Assembly: GCF_002270055.1 (NCBI RefSeq)
Contig: NZ_NIBG01000001.1
Coordinates: 124,001 to 188,000, forward strand
Direction of reading: 5' to 3'
Length of the DNA stretch: 64,000 nucleotides
DNA from: Anaeromicrobium sediminis
GTDB taxonomy: Bacteria; Bacillota; Clostridia; Peptostreptococcales; Thermotaleaceae
In this document: positions 27,043-36,774 of the stretch, piece by piece
How positions within the stretch are numbered: the stretch's first letter is position 1
Layout of the letters: every line of letters starts with the position of its first letter
Notes under the pieces: model-generated
What the model was told of the DNA's origin: nothing
Seen by the model: the letters and a program-made list of their open reading frames with translations, nothing else
Database searches by the model: none
Translations under genes and position numbers: made by a program

Positions 27043-27890
27043 ATGAAAGAAAATAATAAATTAAGAGGTTATATTGGTGTAACTTCTAGAGAATGGTTTA
27101 CTTTTCTCAAAGAAAACAATATAACACAAGATGTTAATTTTTGGAGGAAAAATACAAAAAAATTTAATTGTCTTAAAGAGGGAGATTATTTTTTCTTTTT
27201 AGTAAAAAATGAACATGGTGTAAAAGGTTAAAGGGAAGTTTGGGCATATGGTATTTATAAAGGTTATAAGGTGTTAAGTTGTAGAGAGGCATGGGAAAAA
27301 TATAAGAAGCATAACGGAGTAGCTTCATTAGAAAAATTTCAAGAAAGAATGACAGCATTAACAAGTAGTAATGATAGTTCAACTTTAATAGGATGTATAA
27401 TTTTGAATGATTTAAGGTTTTGTAGGAGACCACTATTTGTAAGAGTGATAGGTATTAGCTTTAGTAATGCAATAGTTTCTGGGAAAACAATTAAAGATTT
27501 AGATGTATTTAATTTATCTATGGAAATCGAATATTCTTACTTACAACCTGTGCAAGTTAATAACTATAATGAACAGTTACAATATGAAGTAGAGAGGTCA
27601 AGAAACGACAACAGGGAAACAAGGCAAAATAGATTAAGAAATGCGAACACTAGATCTCAAAGAATTGAAGTTATTACAACAATTTTTAGAAGAAATGCTG
27701 ATGTAGTAGAAGTATTAGAAAAAGTAGATGGTATTTGTGAAAGATGTTGTAAACTAGCACCTTTCATTAGAGCTAGTGATGGAACCACATATTTAGAGGG
27801 ACATCATAAAGTCTCTTTATCAGAAGGTTGAGATGATACACTTAAAAATACTTAGCTGTTTGTCAAAATTGTCATAGAGAATTACATTTT
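27043..27890 (+). pseudogene. Broken EVE-like domain / HNH endonuclease
   Basis: The first 62 codons (MKENNKLRGYIGVTSREWFT...FFFLVKNEHGVKG) end at a TAA and the frame continues directly with REVWAYGIYKGYKVLSCREA, giving a domain like EVE/ASCH modified-base readers. After a helical middle part the frame ends in an HNH signature, ICERCCKLAPF...TYLEGHHKVSLSEG, interrupted by TGA, with CQNCHRELHF still readable downstream. The intact protein would be a modification-dependent restriction nuclease. At least two stops make it inactive. AAAGGAGG precedes the ATG. Confidence 0.75.
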
Positions 27891-27998
27891 GAGTTTAGTT
27901 GTATATTTATTGATAGAGCAATGATAAGTTAGAAAATAACATGTACGTCCAATTTATTATTTTGCAGATTAGCTATCTATGAAGGGGTAGATAAATAA

Positions 27999-29135
27999 AT
28001 GAAATGGACTAATGAGGAAATTAATTTATTAAAAGAGAAATATGGAACTATGAAATTAAAGGATTTGATAGGAAAATTTTTTCCTTATAGGAGTATTGAT
28101 TCTGTTTCAGGCAAAGCTGGTTCGCTTGGTTTAAGAAATCATGATGGAAAAAAACAGAAATTGTGGACTAGCCAAGAAGAAAAAATTCTTAAAGAAATAT
28201 ATGGAACAATGAAACTAGAAGAAATGGTCAAACTGTACTTTCAGCATAGAAGCATAGAATCTCTTTCGAATAAGGCAAGACAATTAGGGCTAAGGGATTC
28301 GAATAAAAATCATCAGAAAATTTGGACAAAAAATGAAGAACAAATTTTGAAAAGAGTATATGGCAAGATAAAAGTTGAAGAAATTTTAAAAAGATATTTT
28401 CCTGATAGAACTATACATTCTATATATTATAAAGCTACTAAACTTGGACTTAAAGGTAAAACTAACTACAATGTTGATTATTTTGAAGTTATTGATGGTG
28501 AAGAAAAAGCATACTGGTTAGGGTTTATATATGCAGATGGATGGATTACAGATACATCAAATGGATATGAATTAGGTATAGAACTAAATATAGATGATTA
28601 CAAACATTTACTAAAATTTTATAAAGCTATTGATATGAAGAATAAAATACCTATGAAAAGGGAAAGAAATAACCCAAGTGGTTCTAAAAAGATTAAAATG
28701 TGTAGTATAAAAATTGGTAGTAAAAAGACTTATGATGATTTAATTAATAAAGGAATTAAGAAAAACAAATCTAAAACTATAGAGTTTCCTGATGAAAAGA
28801 TTGTTCCTCAACATCTAATGAAACACTTTATTAGAGGACTTATAGATGGAGATGGTAATTATACTCATTGGTATGATTCTGATAATGATAGATATATAAC
28901 AAGAGTAAAGCTTACAACAGGTAGTAAAAGTTTTGCATATAAGTTTTCTGAATATATAAATACTAGTGTATTTATAAACTCTAAAATTTGGAAAGATAGA
29001 GGGGCATACAATGTTGTTGTTGGAAATAAGAATGAAGCAGTTAATTTTATGAAGTGGATATATAAAGAACAAACCATATGTCTTGATAGAAAAAAAGTAG
29101 ATGTTGATAAAATTTTAGAATTTTATAGAAAATAG
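27999..29135 (+). CDS. LAGLIDADG homing endonuclease with three Myb-like repeats
   Basis: A 378-residue protein. Residues 1-148 contain three tandem repeats of about 49 residues, each W(T/S)xxExxxLKxxYG...(P/R)RSI-S-xKA-x-xLGL, a SANT/Myb- or GcrA-like DNA-binding fold. Residues 165-378 form a LAGLIDADG nuclease with motif 1 YWLGFIYADG (about 171-180) and motif 2 FIRGLIDGDG (about 277-286), each ending in the catalytic acidic residue. No intron or intein surrounds it, so it is free-standing. AAGGGGTAG precedes the ATG. Confidence 0.88.
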   Translation: MKWTNEEINLLKEKYGTMKLKDLIGKFFPYRSIDSVSGKAGSLGLRNHDGKKQKLWTSQEEKILKEIYGTMKLEEMVKLYFQHRSIESLSNKARQLGLRDSNKNHQKIWTKNEEQILKRVYGKIKVEEILKRYFPDRTIHSIYYKATKLGLKGKTNYNVDYFEVIDGEEKAYWLGFIYADGWITDTSNGYELGIELNIDDYKHLLKFYKAIDMKNKIPMKRERNNPSGSKKIKMCSIKIGSKKTYDDLINKGIKKNKSKTIEFPDEKIVPQHLMKHFIRGLIDGDGNYTHWYDSDNDRYITRVKLTTGSKSFAYKFSEYINTSVFINSKIWKDRGAYNVVVGNKNEAVNFMKWIYKEQTICLDRKKVDVDKILEFYRK

Positions 29136-29235
29136 TGCGTTCTAAACAATAAAGTACCTAATGAAATAATGATTTCATTAAATAACATATTAGATTGTAG
29201 TATTTTTGCAAATAATATATTTGTAGGTGATTTAA

Positions 29236-29880
29236 ATGAACCAAAAAGTTGTTTTAGTCCATGGTTATAATAAAAATTCCAATGACATGAAGGTATTGAA
29301 AAGGAATTTGGAAAAAATTGGGTACAAAGGAGTCGTAGTTGACTTACCACTTACTTATAAAGAGATTGAATATTGTGCTTTTGTATTCGAAGGAATAATT
29401 TATGAAATTATTAAGAATTTAAAACCCAATGAAAAAATAAATATTGTTGGACATAGTACAGGAGGATTAATTATAAGACATTTATTATCAACTTCTAAGT
29501 ATATCAGTAAAATTAACAAGTGTGTTCTAGTTGCTACCCCAAATAATGGTAGTGAATTAGCTGATATTGCTGGAAATATGTCTAAAATATTAATTAATAT
29601 CTTTAAAACTTTAAAATCACTGCAATGTCAAGAGGTAAAGGCATTAAAACTAGAAAACAGCCACGAAATTGAAATAGGTGCAATAGCAGGTAATAGAAAC
29701 AACTTGTTTCTAGGATATTTATTATCAGATGAAAATGATGGTAGGGTTACAGTTAAATCTGTGAAATTTGCTGGGTTAAAAGATTTTGTTGTTTTACCAT
29801 ATGGACATAAAGAAATACATTATATGTGGGAAACAGCAAGATTAATAGATACTTTTATTAAGACAGGGAAATTTATATAG
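29236..29880 (+). CDS. Alpha/beta-hydrolase (lipase/esterase-like)
   Basis: A 214-residue protein with the fold start VVLVHGYNKN (oxyanion loop), the nucleophile elbow GHSTGG (Ser about 74), VATPNNGSELAD typical of triacylglycerol-lipase-like enzymes, an aspartate in SDENDGRVTV and a C-terminal histidine in YGHKEIHY. No signal peptide, so cytoplasmic. It probably hydrolyses an ester or acts on lipids; the substrate is unknown. A weak AGGTGAT ribosome site precedes the ATG. Confidence 0.85.
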   Translation: MNQKVVLVHGYNKNSNDMKVLKRNLEKIGYKGVVVDLPLTYKEIEYCAFVFEGIIYEIIKNLKPNEKINIVGHSTGGLIIRHLLSTSKYISKINKCVLVATPNNGSELADIAGNMSKILINIFKTLKSLQCQEVKALKLENSHEIEIGAIAGNRNNLFLGYLLSDENDGRVTVKSVKFAGLKDFVVLPYGHKEIHYMWETARLIDTFIKTGKFI

Positions 29881-30046
29881 GAGTGTATTTCAGTTAAATA
29901 TATTAAATAAAAATTTTATGGGAATATAATTTTAATCTAAAATAACAGTTTAATAGTGAGAAATTATATATTAAAGATCTATTATCGAAGAATAAGTTTC
30001 TTGTATATTTAATGAAAAACTAAAAAAGTAAATATCCAGGGTTTCT

Positions 30047-30094
30047 GGGTACAAGATACATCAGATATATTTATATATATTGTATCTTGTACCC
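30047..30094 (+). repeat. 48-bp near-palindrome, copy 1 (also terminator)
   Basis: GGGTACAAGATACA pairs with TGTATCTTGTACCC, followed by TTTTT. An inverted, very similar copy (39308-39357) lies inside the primase gene. The surrounding gap 29881-30470 holds otherwise only a 60-bp piece resembling the end of the cca gene. Confidence 0.7.
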
Positions 30095-30295
30095 TTTTTC
30101 TCTGGCGAGAGCCGTTGCTGAATCCATAAGTCTTTTTTTCAAGTAATTCATTATGCAAATGTGTATATGCAAAGAAATATGGAATAAATATAGAAAGCAG
30201 TTAAATATTTTAATGGAGTATAAACCTAATAGAGTTGCTGAAATAAATTTATAAAACTTAAGATCTAAACAATAATATAGTGAATTAATGTTATT

Positions 30296-30355
30296 TTAAG
30301 AAATTATAGGAAAGACAAAAAATATAGATACTTAGGTTTCTAAGGGGCTTTAACT
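30296..30355 (+). repeat. Copy of the cca 3'-end/terminator region
   Basis: The stretch TTAAGAAATTATAGGAAAGA followed by a TTAGGTTTCTAA hairpin core matches 62281-62345 behind the cca gene with small differences. It hints that part of this element derives from, or once recombined with, the cca end. Confidence 0.5.
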
Positions 30356-30470
30356 CATACTGTACATAATTATTGTTTCAAAAACGGTGGATTAAGAAAT
30401 GTTGGATAGGCTTTTTGCGAAATGGTATAGGACATCAAAATATAGTTGTTGCAAAAGGGGGAGCGGATAG

Positions 30471-31043
30471 ATGAAATTTTTAGAACCCTTAAAGGTTGAG
30501 GAACAGCAAGCCCTAGTAATAAAAGCTAAGATGGACCCTGAGGCGAGAGAAAAAGTTATATTACATAATTTAAAATTAGTTTATTCTGTAGCTAAGAGGT
30601 ACGTAAATAAGAAAACTGATATAGAAGATTTATTTTAAACGGGTATATTGGGGGTTATGAGAGCTATAGACAAATACGATCCATTAAAAGGAGCGAAGTT
30701 CAGTTCGTATGCGGTTATATGGATAAAGCAAAGCATAGGACGTAATATATTTACATTTAGTGAGGATATTTCTTTGGATGCTCCTGTAAAAGGTGCTGAA
30801 GATTTACTTATTAGAGATATGATAGAGGATGATTCTATTCCTGTAACTGAAAAGATAGAGGATAGGGTTTTTTGCCAGCAACTAAGGGAATTAATAGATG
30901 AGAAGTTAACAACGGAAGAAAAAGACATTGTATATATGAAGTATGGATTTAAGGTGAGGCAGTATACAGCTAAAGATATAGGAGAAAAAATCGGAATGAA
31001 AGCTGGAAGTATACCCGCTAAAGTAGAAAGTATATTACGGTAG
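30471..31043 (+). pseudogene. Sigma-70 family factor with nonsense mutation
   Basis: Starting at an ATG with GGGGGAG upstream, the frame encodes a small sigma factor: region 2 (ILHNLKLVYSVAKRYVNKKT, IEDLF, stop, TGILGVMRAIDKYDP, FSSYAVIWIKQSIGR) and region 4 (LTTEEKDIVYMKYGF...AKDIGEKIGM). At codon 56 TAA (30636-30638) stands where the family has the conserved Gln of DLFQ-x-G, a single C-to-T change. The protein also ends early in region 4. It would have controlled element or phage genes. Confidence 0.85.
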
Positions 31044-31082
31044 CTAACTAGAACACCGTTTATCCAGGAATTGAGAAATGAA

Positions 31083-31247
31083 ATGATAGTTGATCAGAGG
31101 ACTTGTTTTTATAAGAGTAAAGACTACTCACAACCATCAAGTAAGAACAGTACATATAAATCGGAGGTGGAAAGTCTTGTAATACATAGAGAGTCAATAA
31201 GGGAAAGTATAGAGGCTAAAGAATTTTATGAATATTACTCTTCTTAA
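31083..31247 (+). CDS. Small hypothetical protein or gene fragment (54 aa)
   Basis: Reads MIVDQRTCFYKSKDYSQPSS and ends IEAKEFYEYYSS. The run of conserved-looking polar residues resembles the middle of phage ArpU/RinA-type late regulators, but it is too short for a whole protein and has a poor ribosome site. Probably a truncated remnant behind the broken sigma factor. Confidence 0.35.
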   Translation: MIVDQRTCFYKSKDYSQPSSKNSTYKSEVESLVIHRESIRESIEAKEFYEYYSS

Positions 31248-31320
31248 AACCTGTGAAATAACCCATATTAAGCAATAAAAAATCAATAATTTGTACTATG
31301 AGATATTATTATAACTCATT

Positions 31321-31355
31321 CCCCTACTGAACTACTTCATCAGTGGGGGTTTTTA
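31321..31355 (+). terminator. Rho-independent terminator
   Basis: CCCCTACTG and CAGTGGGGG arms followed by TTTTT. The remaining sequence to 31637 has no visible gene. Confidence 0.8.
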
Positions 31356-31637
31356 CCATCTTTTCATTTGGTAATCAATTGAATATTTTCGTTTAGTTTA
31401 TGATATAATAGCGTGAGTTTACAGTCTTATTATAGGCTGGCATTATCGAAGTTGCTATGAGATACAAATCAAATAAAAAAAGTGTTTTAAATCTTAAATA
31501 TATCTATAAGTGCTGAAATAATTATTTTGTTCTATCCTCCTTGCGTCTTATGTCACGAATATTGGGGGCAATTTTTATTAGGATAGAAGACATCTAAGTA
31601 CTTAAAAATAAGAATATTGAAGTGAACAGGTGAAGAA

Positions 31638-33383
31638 ATGAATAGATTAACTAAGAATCAAATAAAGAAGTTAGAAAAATTAAGATTAGAGATAGTAGAA
31701 CAAACAAATAAAAATATGCAGTTTGAAGCAGTGACATTAGAAAGCAAGGTTATTAAGTTTGTTGAAAGCGCCTCAGAAAAAATTCAATTAGAAGCAGTAA
31801 AGAGAACGGCTATGGCTATTCAATTCATTAAAAACCCTTCAGAAAAAATTCAATTAGAAGCAGTGAGGAGCATAGCTGAGGTTATTCAATTTATTAAAAA
31901 TCCTTCTAAAAAAGTACAATTAGAGGCAGTAAGACGAAATTGGGAAGTTATTAGATATATTGAAGAACCCTCAGAAGAAATTCAATCTGTGGTAGTAAAT
32001 AAAAATTGGAGAGCTATTCGATTTATTAAAAATCTCTCAGAAAAATTACAATTGAAGGTAGTGAAAGAAAGAGAATTGGCTATTAAATATATTGAAAATC
32101 CTACAAGAAAAGTCCAAATGGAAGCATTGAGGAAATTGGGGAATTCTAATATTGAACATATTATCCAATATATCAATGATCCATTGGAAGAATTACAAAT
32201 GGAAGCGGTGAAGAAAAAAGGAACAAATATTAAATATATTGAAAATCCTACAAGAAAAGTCCAAATGGAAGCTCTAAGAAAATCAGGACCTTTAGTTCTA
32301 AAATATATTAAAAATCCATTGGAAGAAGTACAAATGAAAGCAGTAATACTAGACGGCCAGGCTATTAGGTTTATTAAAAACCCCTCTAAAAAAGTACGTG
32401 AAGAAGCAATCGCGAAATCACTAAGAAAATCAGGACATTTTCAAGAACAATCAGAACATGATTACTTTAAAACACCACAATTAATTAATGATAAAACTAA
32501 CAAAATATACGATAAAACTTATGAAAATTATAATATAAACGAAATTACGGACAATATTGATACCATTAAATCCAAATCAAATAATGAAAATGGAGAACTA
32601 GCAGATATAATGGAGAAGTCAGCAAAAATAATTGATGATATTTTAATTAACGAATATGATAATTATAATAATTTTGATGATTTAAGCAATAATATTGGAA
32701 ATGGAAATCCTGAAAAAATAGAACGTTCAGTAGTGGTGACTAAAAGAAATCAGACTATAGTAAAGAATTTGAAAAAAATATATAAGAATAAATGCCAAAT
32801 ATGCAATATTAGATTAGAAGTAGGCTGCAATGAATATATGTCTGAAGTTCATCATATTCAACCTCTTGGTGAACATGATGGACCAGATATTTCTGAAAAT
32901 ATGATAGTTTTATGCCCCAATTGTCATGCGATGTTTGATAGAGGTGCTATAACCATTGATATAGATAATAATATTGTAAAACATATTAATCCGAATAACC
33001 TCTTAAATAATACTAAAATTACGATAAAACATTTTATGGAGAAGAAATATATAGATTATCACACAGATAACATTTATACAGGAAAATTAGTACAACGTAA
33101 AGACAATAAGTTAAACAGTAAATCAAATAAAAATTCTACCAATGGAAAAAACAATAAGAAAAAAATAGTTAAAGTGAACAATGATAGTATTAATGTAGCT
33201 TCATATGGTTCATTAGTAGTATTAATGGATATACAAACAAAGGATAACTTTGAAATTAAAATAGAGGAATATTACAACAGGCAGTTTATGAATAATATTC
33301 AAAAAAATGTATTGAGCAAAAGATTGGACGAAATTTTTTATTTTAAAGGTTGTTCATATAAAGTTATTAAGATAGAAAATTAG
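31638..33383 (+). CDS. Repeat-rich protein with HNH endonuclease domain
   Basis: A 581-residue protein. Residues 25-270 hold about ten helical repeats of 22-28 residues with the pattern AI(Q/R)FIKNPSEKIQLEAV, close to DUF4116/HEAT-like units. An acidic, Asn-rich linker (270-365) leads to an HNH nuclease (about 383-435) with CQIC, the HH pair in SEVHHIQPLG and LCPNCHAMFDRG, so two Cys pairs for zinc and a catalytic His. A basic linker and a 60-residue beta-rich end (ASYGSLVVLMDI...KVIKIEN) close it. The repeats may recognise a partner or substrate. The start ATG follows AGGTGAAG. Confidence 0.85.
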   Translation: MNRLTKNQIKKLEKLRLEIVEQTNKNMQFEAVTLESKVIKFVESASEKIQLEAVKRTAMAIQFIKNPSEKIQLEAVRSIAEVIQFIKNPSKKVQLEAVRRNWEVIRYIEEPSEEIQSVVVNKNWRAIRFIKNLSEKLQLKVVKERELAIKYIENPTRKVQMEALRKLGNSNIEHIIQYINDPLEELQMEAVKKKGTNIKYIENPTRKVQMEALRKSGPLVLKYIKNPLEEVQMKAVILDGQAIRFIKNPSKKVREEAIAKSLRKSGHFQEQSEHDYFKTPQLINDKTNKIYDKTYENYNINEITDNIDTIKSKSNNENGELADIMEKSAKIIDDILINEYDNYNNFDDLSNNIGNGNPEKIERSVVVTKRNQTIVKNLKKIYKNKCQICNIRLEVGCNEYMSEVHHIQPLGEHDGPDISENMIVLCPNCHAMFDRGAITIDIDNNIVKHINPNNLLNNTKITIKHFMEKKYIDYHTDNIYTGKLVQRKDNKLNSKSNKNSTNGKNNKKKIVKVNNDSINVASYGSLVVLMDIQTKDNFEIKIEEYYNRQFMNNIQKNVLSKRLDEIFYFKGCSYKVIKIEN

Positions 33384-33641
33384 GGTATAATAGCGGCTGT
33401 GTATTTGGTAGATTGTTTTTAAAAGTATTTTTTAAATCAATTTTGAAGGAATGGATTTTTTTATAAATTCATATTATCAAAAACGGTGGTTTATGGTGCA
33501 CTTTCTATAGGTCTAATAAAACTATTCAAAATGCTACATTCTTAATAATTAAAATAGTATCAAAAAACGTATCATAATCTATTTGCAATATGGTACGTTT
33601 ATGATACTTTTATTATAGAGATTATTAGGAGGGATAGTATT

Positions 33642-34214
33642 ATGTTAGTAGGTTATGCTAGAGTAAGTACACTTGACCAAAGCCTAGATCGACAAATTGA
33701 TCAACTTGTAGAATATGGTGTAGATAGTAGAAATATTTATCAAGAAAAAATAACAGGTACTAAGAAGGATAGACTTCAACTGAATAAAATGATTAGTGAA
33801 TTAAAACAAGAGGATATAGTTGTTATAGCAGATATTACACGTATTAGCAGAAGTACAAAAGATCTACTTTCAATAATCGAAGAGATTAAGAATAAAGGGT
33901 CAAGTATCAAGTCTCTAAAAGACACATGGTTAGATACTACATCTGAAAATCCTTACAATAGTTTTCTATTAACTGTTATGGCAGGATTGAGTCAATTAGA
34001 AAGGGATTTAATAAGCCAAAGGACAAAAGAGGGATTAGAGAGTGCAAAGGCTAGAGGTCGTAAAGGTGGAAGACCTAGTAAAAGAAATGATAAATTTGAA
34101 TTAGTAGAATTGATGTATAAGAATAATAGTAAGGTAGTAGATATTGTTAAAGCTACTGGACTAAGTAGAACAACAGTATATAGATGCATTAAGGATATTC
34201 AAGAACAATCTTAG
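33642..34214 (+). CDS. Serine resolvase/invertase
   Basis: A 190-residue small serine recombinase. The catalytic domain (residues 1-135) begins MLVGYARVSTLDQS with nucleophile S9 and includes RLQLNKMISELKQEDIVVI and the ISRSTKDLL helix. The C-terminal DNA-binding helix-turn-helix is VVDIVKATGLSRTTVYRCI (about 163-182). AGGAGG precedes the ATG; an imperfect inverted repeat (ACGTATCATA / TATGATAC, about 33564-33617) just upstream may be its site. A 3' fragment of a near-identical gene lies at 55376. Confidence 0.93.
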   Translation: MLVGYARVSTLDQSLDRQIDQLVEYGVDSRNIYQEKITGTKKDRLQLNKMISELKQEDIVVIADITRISRSTKDLLSIIEEIKNKGSSIKSLKDTWLDTTSENPYNSFLLTVMAGLSQLERDLISQRTKEGLESAKARGRKGGRPSKRNDKFELVELMYKNNSKVVDIVKATGLSRTTVYRCIKDIQEQS

Positions 34215-34232
34215 ATGGTTGTTCTTTTTTTA
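34201..34232 (+). terminator. Terminator overlapping resolvase end
   Basis: AAGAACAA pairs with TTGTTCTT followed by a T-run; the same structure accompanies the resolvase fragment at 55556. Confidence 0.85.
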
Positions 34233-34320
34233 TTTTGTATATTAATTATCTCTTTTTGCTAAATTCTAAGACTAAGGATGTTAAATTATTAAGAGTATTA
34301 TCACTTCTTTAGAGGTATAG

Positions 34321-34437
34321 TTCATTAGTAATAATCCTATTTCCGAGGTAATAGTGAAATTATGATGAATTGCAGCATATTTCACTAATGTATTGATATT
34401 AACACATAATTTATTGTTGAGCTTTGGAATATAATGT
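34321..34437 (+). repeat. Dispersed 117-bp repeat with hairpin, copy 1
   Basis: About 85% identical to 58327-58442. It contains the inverted repeat TAGTGAAAT (34352-34360) / ATTTCACTA (34379-34387) and the fixed block CCTATTTCCGAGG. It is noncoding. Confidence 0.75.
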
Positions 34438-34472
34438 ACGGTTATTTGTTTTTAGAGGGGGGTAGATAAACA

Positions 34473-34886
34473 TTGATATATAATCGGTCTCTATGTATAT
34501 GTATATGGGTAGATCAACACATGGACTTTATGAAAATACCATCGAACGAACACATAGTAAGAAATATCGCTATAAAGTGTATTGTTTATCCTTTAAGCAA
34601 GAATGACTATGTAATATTAAATCTAAAAGGTGAGAGATTTAATCCTAGTTCATTTGCTCGTAGATATACGGAACTTAGAGGAAGAAAAGAAGTTAAGCCT
34701 ATAAGATTCCATGATTTAAGACATACCAATGCCACTATTATGTATAAAGCAGGAGTGAAGACGAAGGTTATGCAGGAAAGACTTGGACACTCGAATATAT
34801 CGACAACTTTAGATATTTATACTCATTTATTTAAAGAAGATCAAGAGGCAGTATCTAATATTTTAGATAATAAAGTGTTCGGATGA
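34473..34886 (+). pseudogene. Tyrosine recombinase C-terminal fragment
   Basis: The last 95 codons encode the end of a Tn916/phage-type integrase: PIRFHDLRHTNATIMYKAG with H-x-x-R, ERLGHSNISTTLDIYTHLFK with the catalytic His and nucleophile Tyr. The N-terminal two thirds are missing; the first 40 codons derive from other DNA that is also found at 42231. It is the remnant of another element whose target may have been the tRNA-Leu end now at 36231 and 37476. Confidence 0.82.
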
Positions 34887-34974
34887 AAAAGTTGAAGGAT
34901 TATTACACATTGAATTTTATCCAATATTTGTATAAAATGTTAATGTTATGAAATACATAATTGGTAGGTAATAC

Positions 34975-35118
34975 ATGGATTATCAAATAGTATTGCAAAC
35001 AATATCAACTATTGGTATTGGAGGTATATTGGGGGCGATAATAATAAATGAACTTGATAAAAGAGAAGAATTAAATTCATTTAATGTCTACAATGTGAAC
35101 TTGGAATATAGGCAATAA
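34975..35118 (+). pseudogene. Truncated membrane-anchored protein
   Basis: Forty-seven codons, MDYQIVLQTISTIGIGGILG and onward, form one membrane helix and the beginning of a basic-acidic stretch (NELDKREELNS) before the frame stops. The shape is that of the N-terminal end of membrane-tethered proteins of several hundred residues common in mobile elements, so a truncation is likely. Confidence 0.45.
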
Positions 35119-35184
35119 AAGTAGTGAAGATTATGTGTATAAGATATTGGACGAAATTTGCAATGAAGGAGTGTTTTAATTATT

Positions 35185-36012
35185 ATGACTAATGAACAAA
35201 TAACTCTTATTGGTATTGGTGTAACCTTTTTAATAGGGGTATTAAATTTCATTTACAGTATTGGTAATAATCAGAAAACGAGATTTATAAATACAGTTAC
35301 AAATTCGAGAGTTAAGTGGATAGGAGAGTTAAGGAAAAATATCAGTGACTATATCTCTTTAATCCCACAAAATGAAACAGGGTTTATTAAATTATTTGAA
35401 AGAAAAGATGAATTTATTGAAAGTTTTAAAAAATCTCATATGATAATTGAATTAATGTTAAATAACAAAGATGAATTCGGTAATACTTTGCTTACGGACT
35501 TAACAGAAATTAATAATAAAGTGTTTGAGATTATAAAATGCATTGACCTTATGAACTTTAATAAATTAGAAGAATACAAAACCCTAGGTCTCTACGCTTG
35601 TCGTGATGCTCAAAGAAGATTAATAAAAGAGTTAAAATCTGAAACTCAAACTACATTGAAAACTGAAATTATTAGGATTATTGGAAGTGGAGATAATGAT
35701 CAATACTTAAATATGGAAGCTTGTGAACTTATTATTAATGATGGAATAGGAAGAAAACAAGATGCTTGTCTAATTTGTATTAATAAGTTTAGTAAAGAAA
35801 TTGAAACTGATGTGGCTAATTTAATAAGGAACTGTGAAAAATTATTAAAAAAAGAATGGGATAGAGTAAAAGTTGAATCTCAAATTGGTAAGTATGATAC
35901 GGACAATGAAGAATGGAGTGTTTATATTGGATTTTCAAAACTCAATAAGGCATTCAAATTAATTTTTTCTATTATGTTAATAGTTATAATATTATTAATT
36001 GTTATAGCTTAA
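35185..36012 (+). CDS. Protein with membrane helices at both ends, unknown
   Basis: A 275-residue protein with a membrane helix at residues 7-25 (LIGIGVTFLIGVLNFIYS) and another at 257-275 (LIFSIMLIVIILLIVIA); between them lies a helical cytoplasmic domain with KTRFINTVTNSRVKWIGELR near its start. This architecture is seen in several defence-linked membrane proteins of unknown mechanism. AGGAGTG precedes the ATG. Followed by the first tRNA-Leu scar. Confidence 0.6.
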   Translation: MTNEQITLIGIGVTFLIGVLNFIYSIGNNQKTRFINTVTNSRVKWIGELRKNISDYISLIPQNETGFIKLFERKDEFIESFKKSHMIIELMLNNKDEFGNTLLTDLTEINNKVFEIIKCIDLMNFNKLEEYKTLGLYACRDAQRRLIKELKSETQTTLKTEIIRIIGSGDNDQYLNMEACELIINDGIGRKQDACLICINKFSKEIETDVANLIRNCEKLLKKEWDRVKVESQIGKYDTDNEEWSVYIGFSKLNKAFKLIFSIMLIVIILLIVIA

Positions 36013-36080
36013 TAAATACATCAGTATCTTTAAGCGTTTTAACCTCGTCTAACAACATAGTTGCCATATGACGTTAAATA

Positions 36081-36282
36081 AAGAGAGAACCAATAAGGTT
36101 CTTTTTTTTATTGGAAATAAATAACGAAAGAGCCAATAAGGTTTTAGTCCGTTAGAAGAATGGTTAGAAGGTTAGAAGAAAATTTCATAAAAATAAAATA
36201 AGCTAGGGCACTCAACCCTAGCTATTTCAATGGTGCCGAAAGAGGGACTCGAACCCTCACGGAGTTGCCTTTAACGGATTTT
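36081..36282 (+). repeat. tRNA-Leu attachment scar A
   Basis: About 200 bp that recur, with few differences, at 37329-37534: a terminator (AGAACC-AATAA-GGTTCT then T-run), the block TTTTAGTCCGTTAGAAGAAT, a CTAG-containing hairpin and the 3' end of a tRNA-Leu on the minus strand from 36231. The tRNA part diverges after the variable loop. Typical of the remains of an element integrated into a tRNA gene. Confidence 0.75.
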
Positions 36283-36327
36283 AAATTACTTTGGATAAAT
36301 TTGTACTAATAGTTAAGGAGTCATAAA

Positions 36328-36426
36328 GATATATACACCCATTTGTTTAAAGAAGACCAAAAAGAAGTATCTAGCATTTTAGATAGTAAAGTGTTGGGTA
36401 AAAGTTCAATGGTTATTACGCATTGA
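36328..36426 (+). pseudogene. Second integrase C-terminal fragment
   Basis: DIYTHLFKEDQKEVSSILDS and a few further codons match the very end of the integrase fragment at 34473 (DIYTHLFKEDQEAVSNILDN). It directly follows scar A. The remainder of 36427-36774 shows no gene. Confidence 0.7.
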
Positions 36427-36774
36427 ATAATTTACAATATGTGTATATAATAGTAATGTTATACATGTACAACATATAGGTTTATGGGTTGAAGATAAGC
36501 TTATATCCCGAATAATTACATAAACCACTATATGTGGATGAAAAGTCATTAAGTTTTATGGAAGAATAGTTAGGCGAAATTTTTTTAGAGATTTTAGATA
36601 CTTATGTTTTCATCATTAGAAGGATAAAACAAGAAATTAAAAAATGATAATGCTTTCTTTTTAGAAAAATTAGCTTAGAAATAATGGCTTGATAATATGC
36701 AATTGTAATATATGGAGATATAAAACGAAAAGTTGCTCTTGTATCATATTAAAAATATTAAGGAGGGAGAAAAT

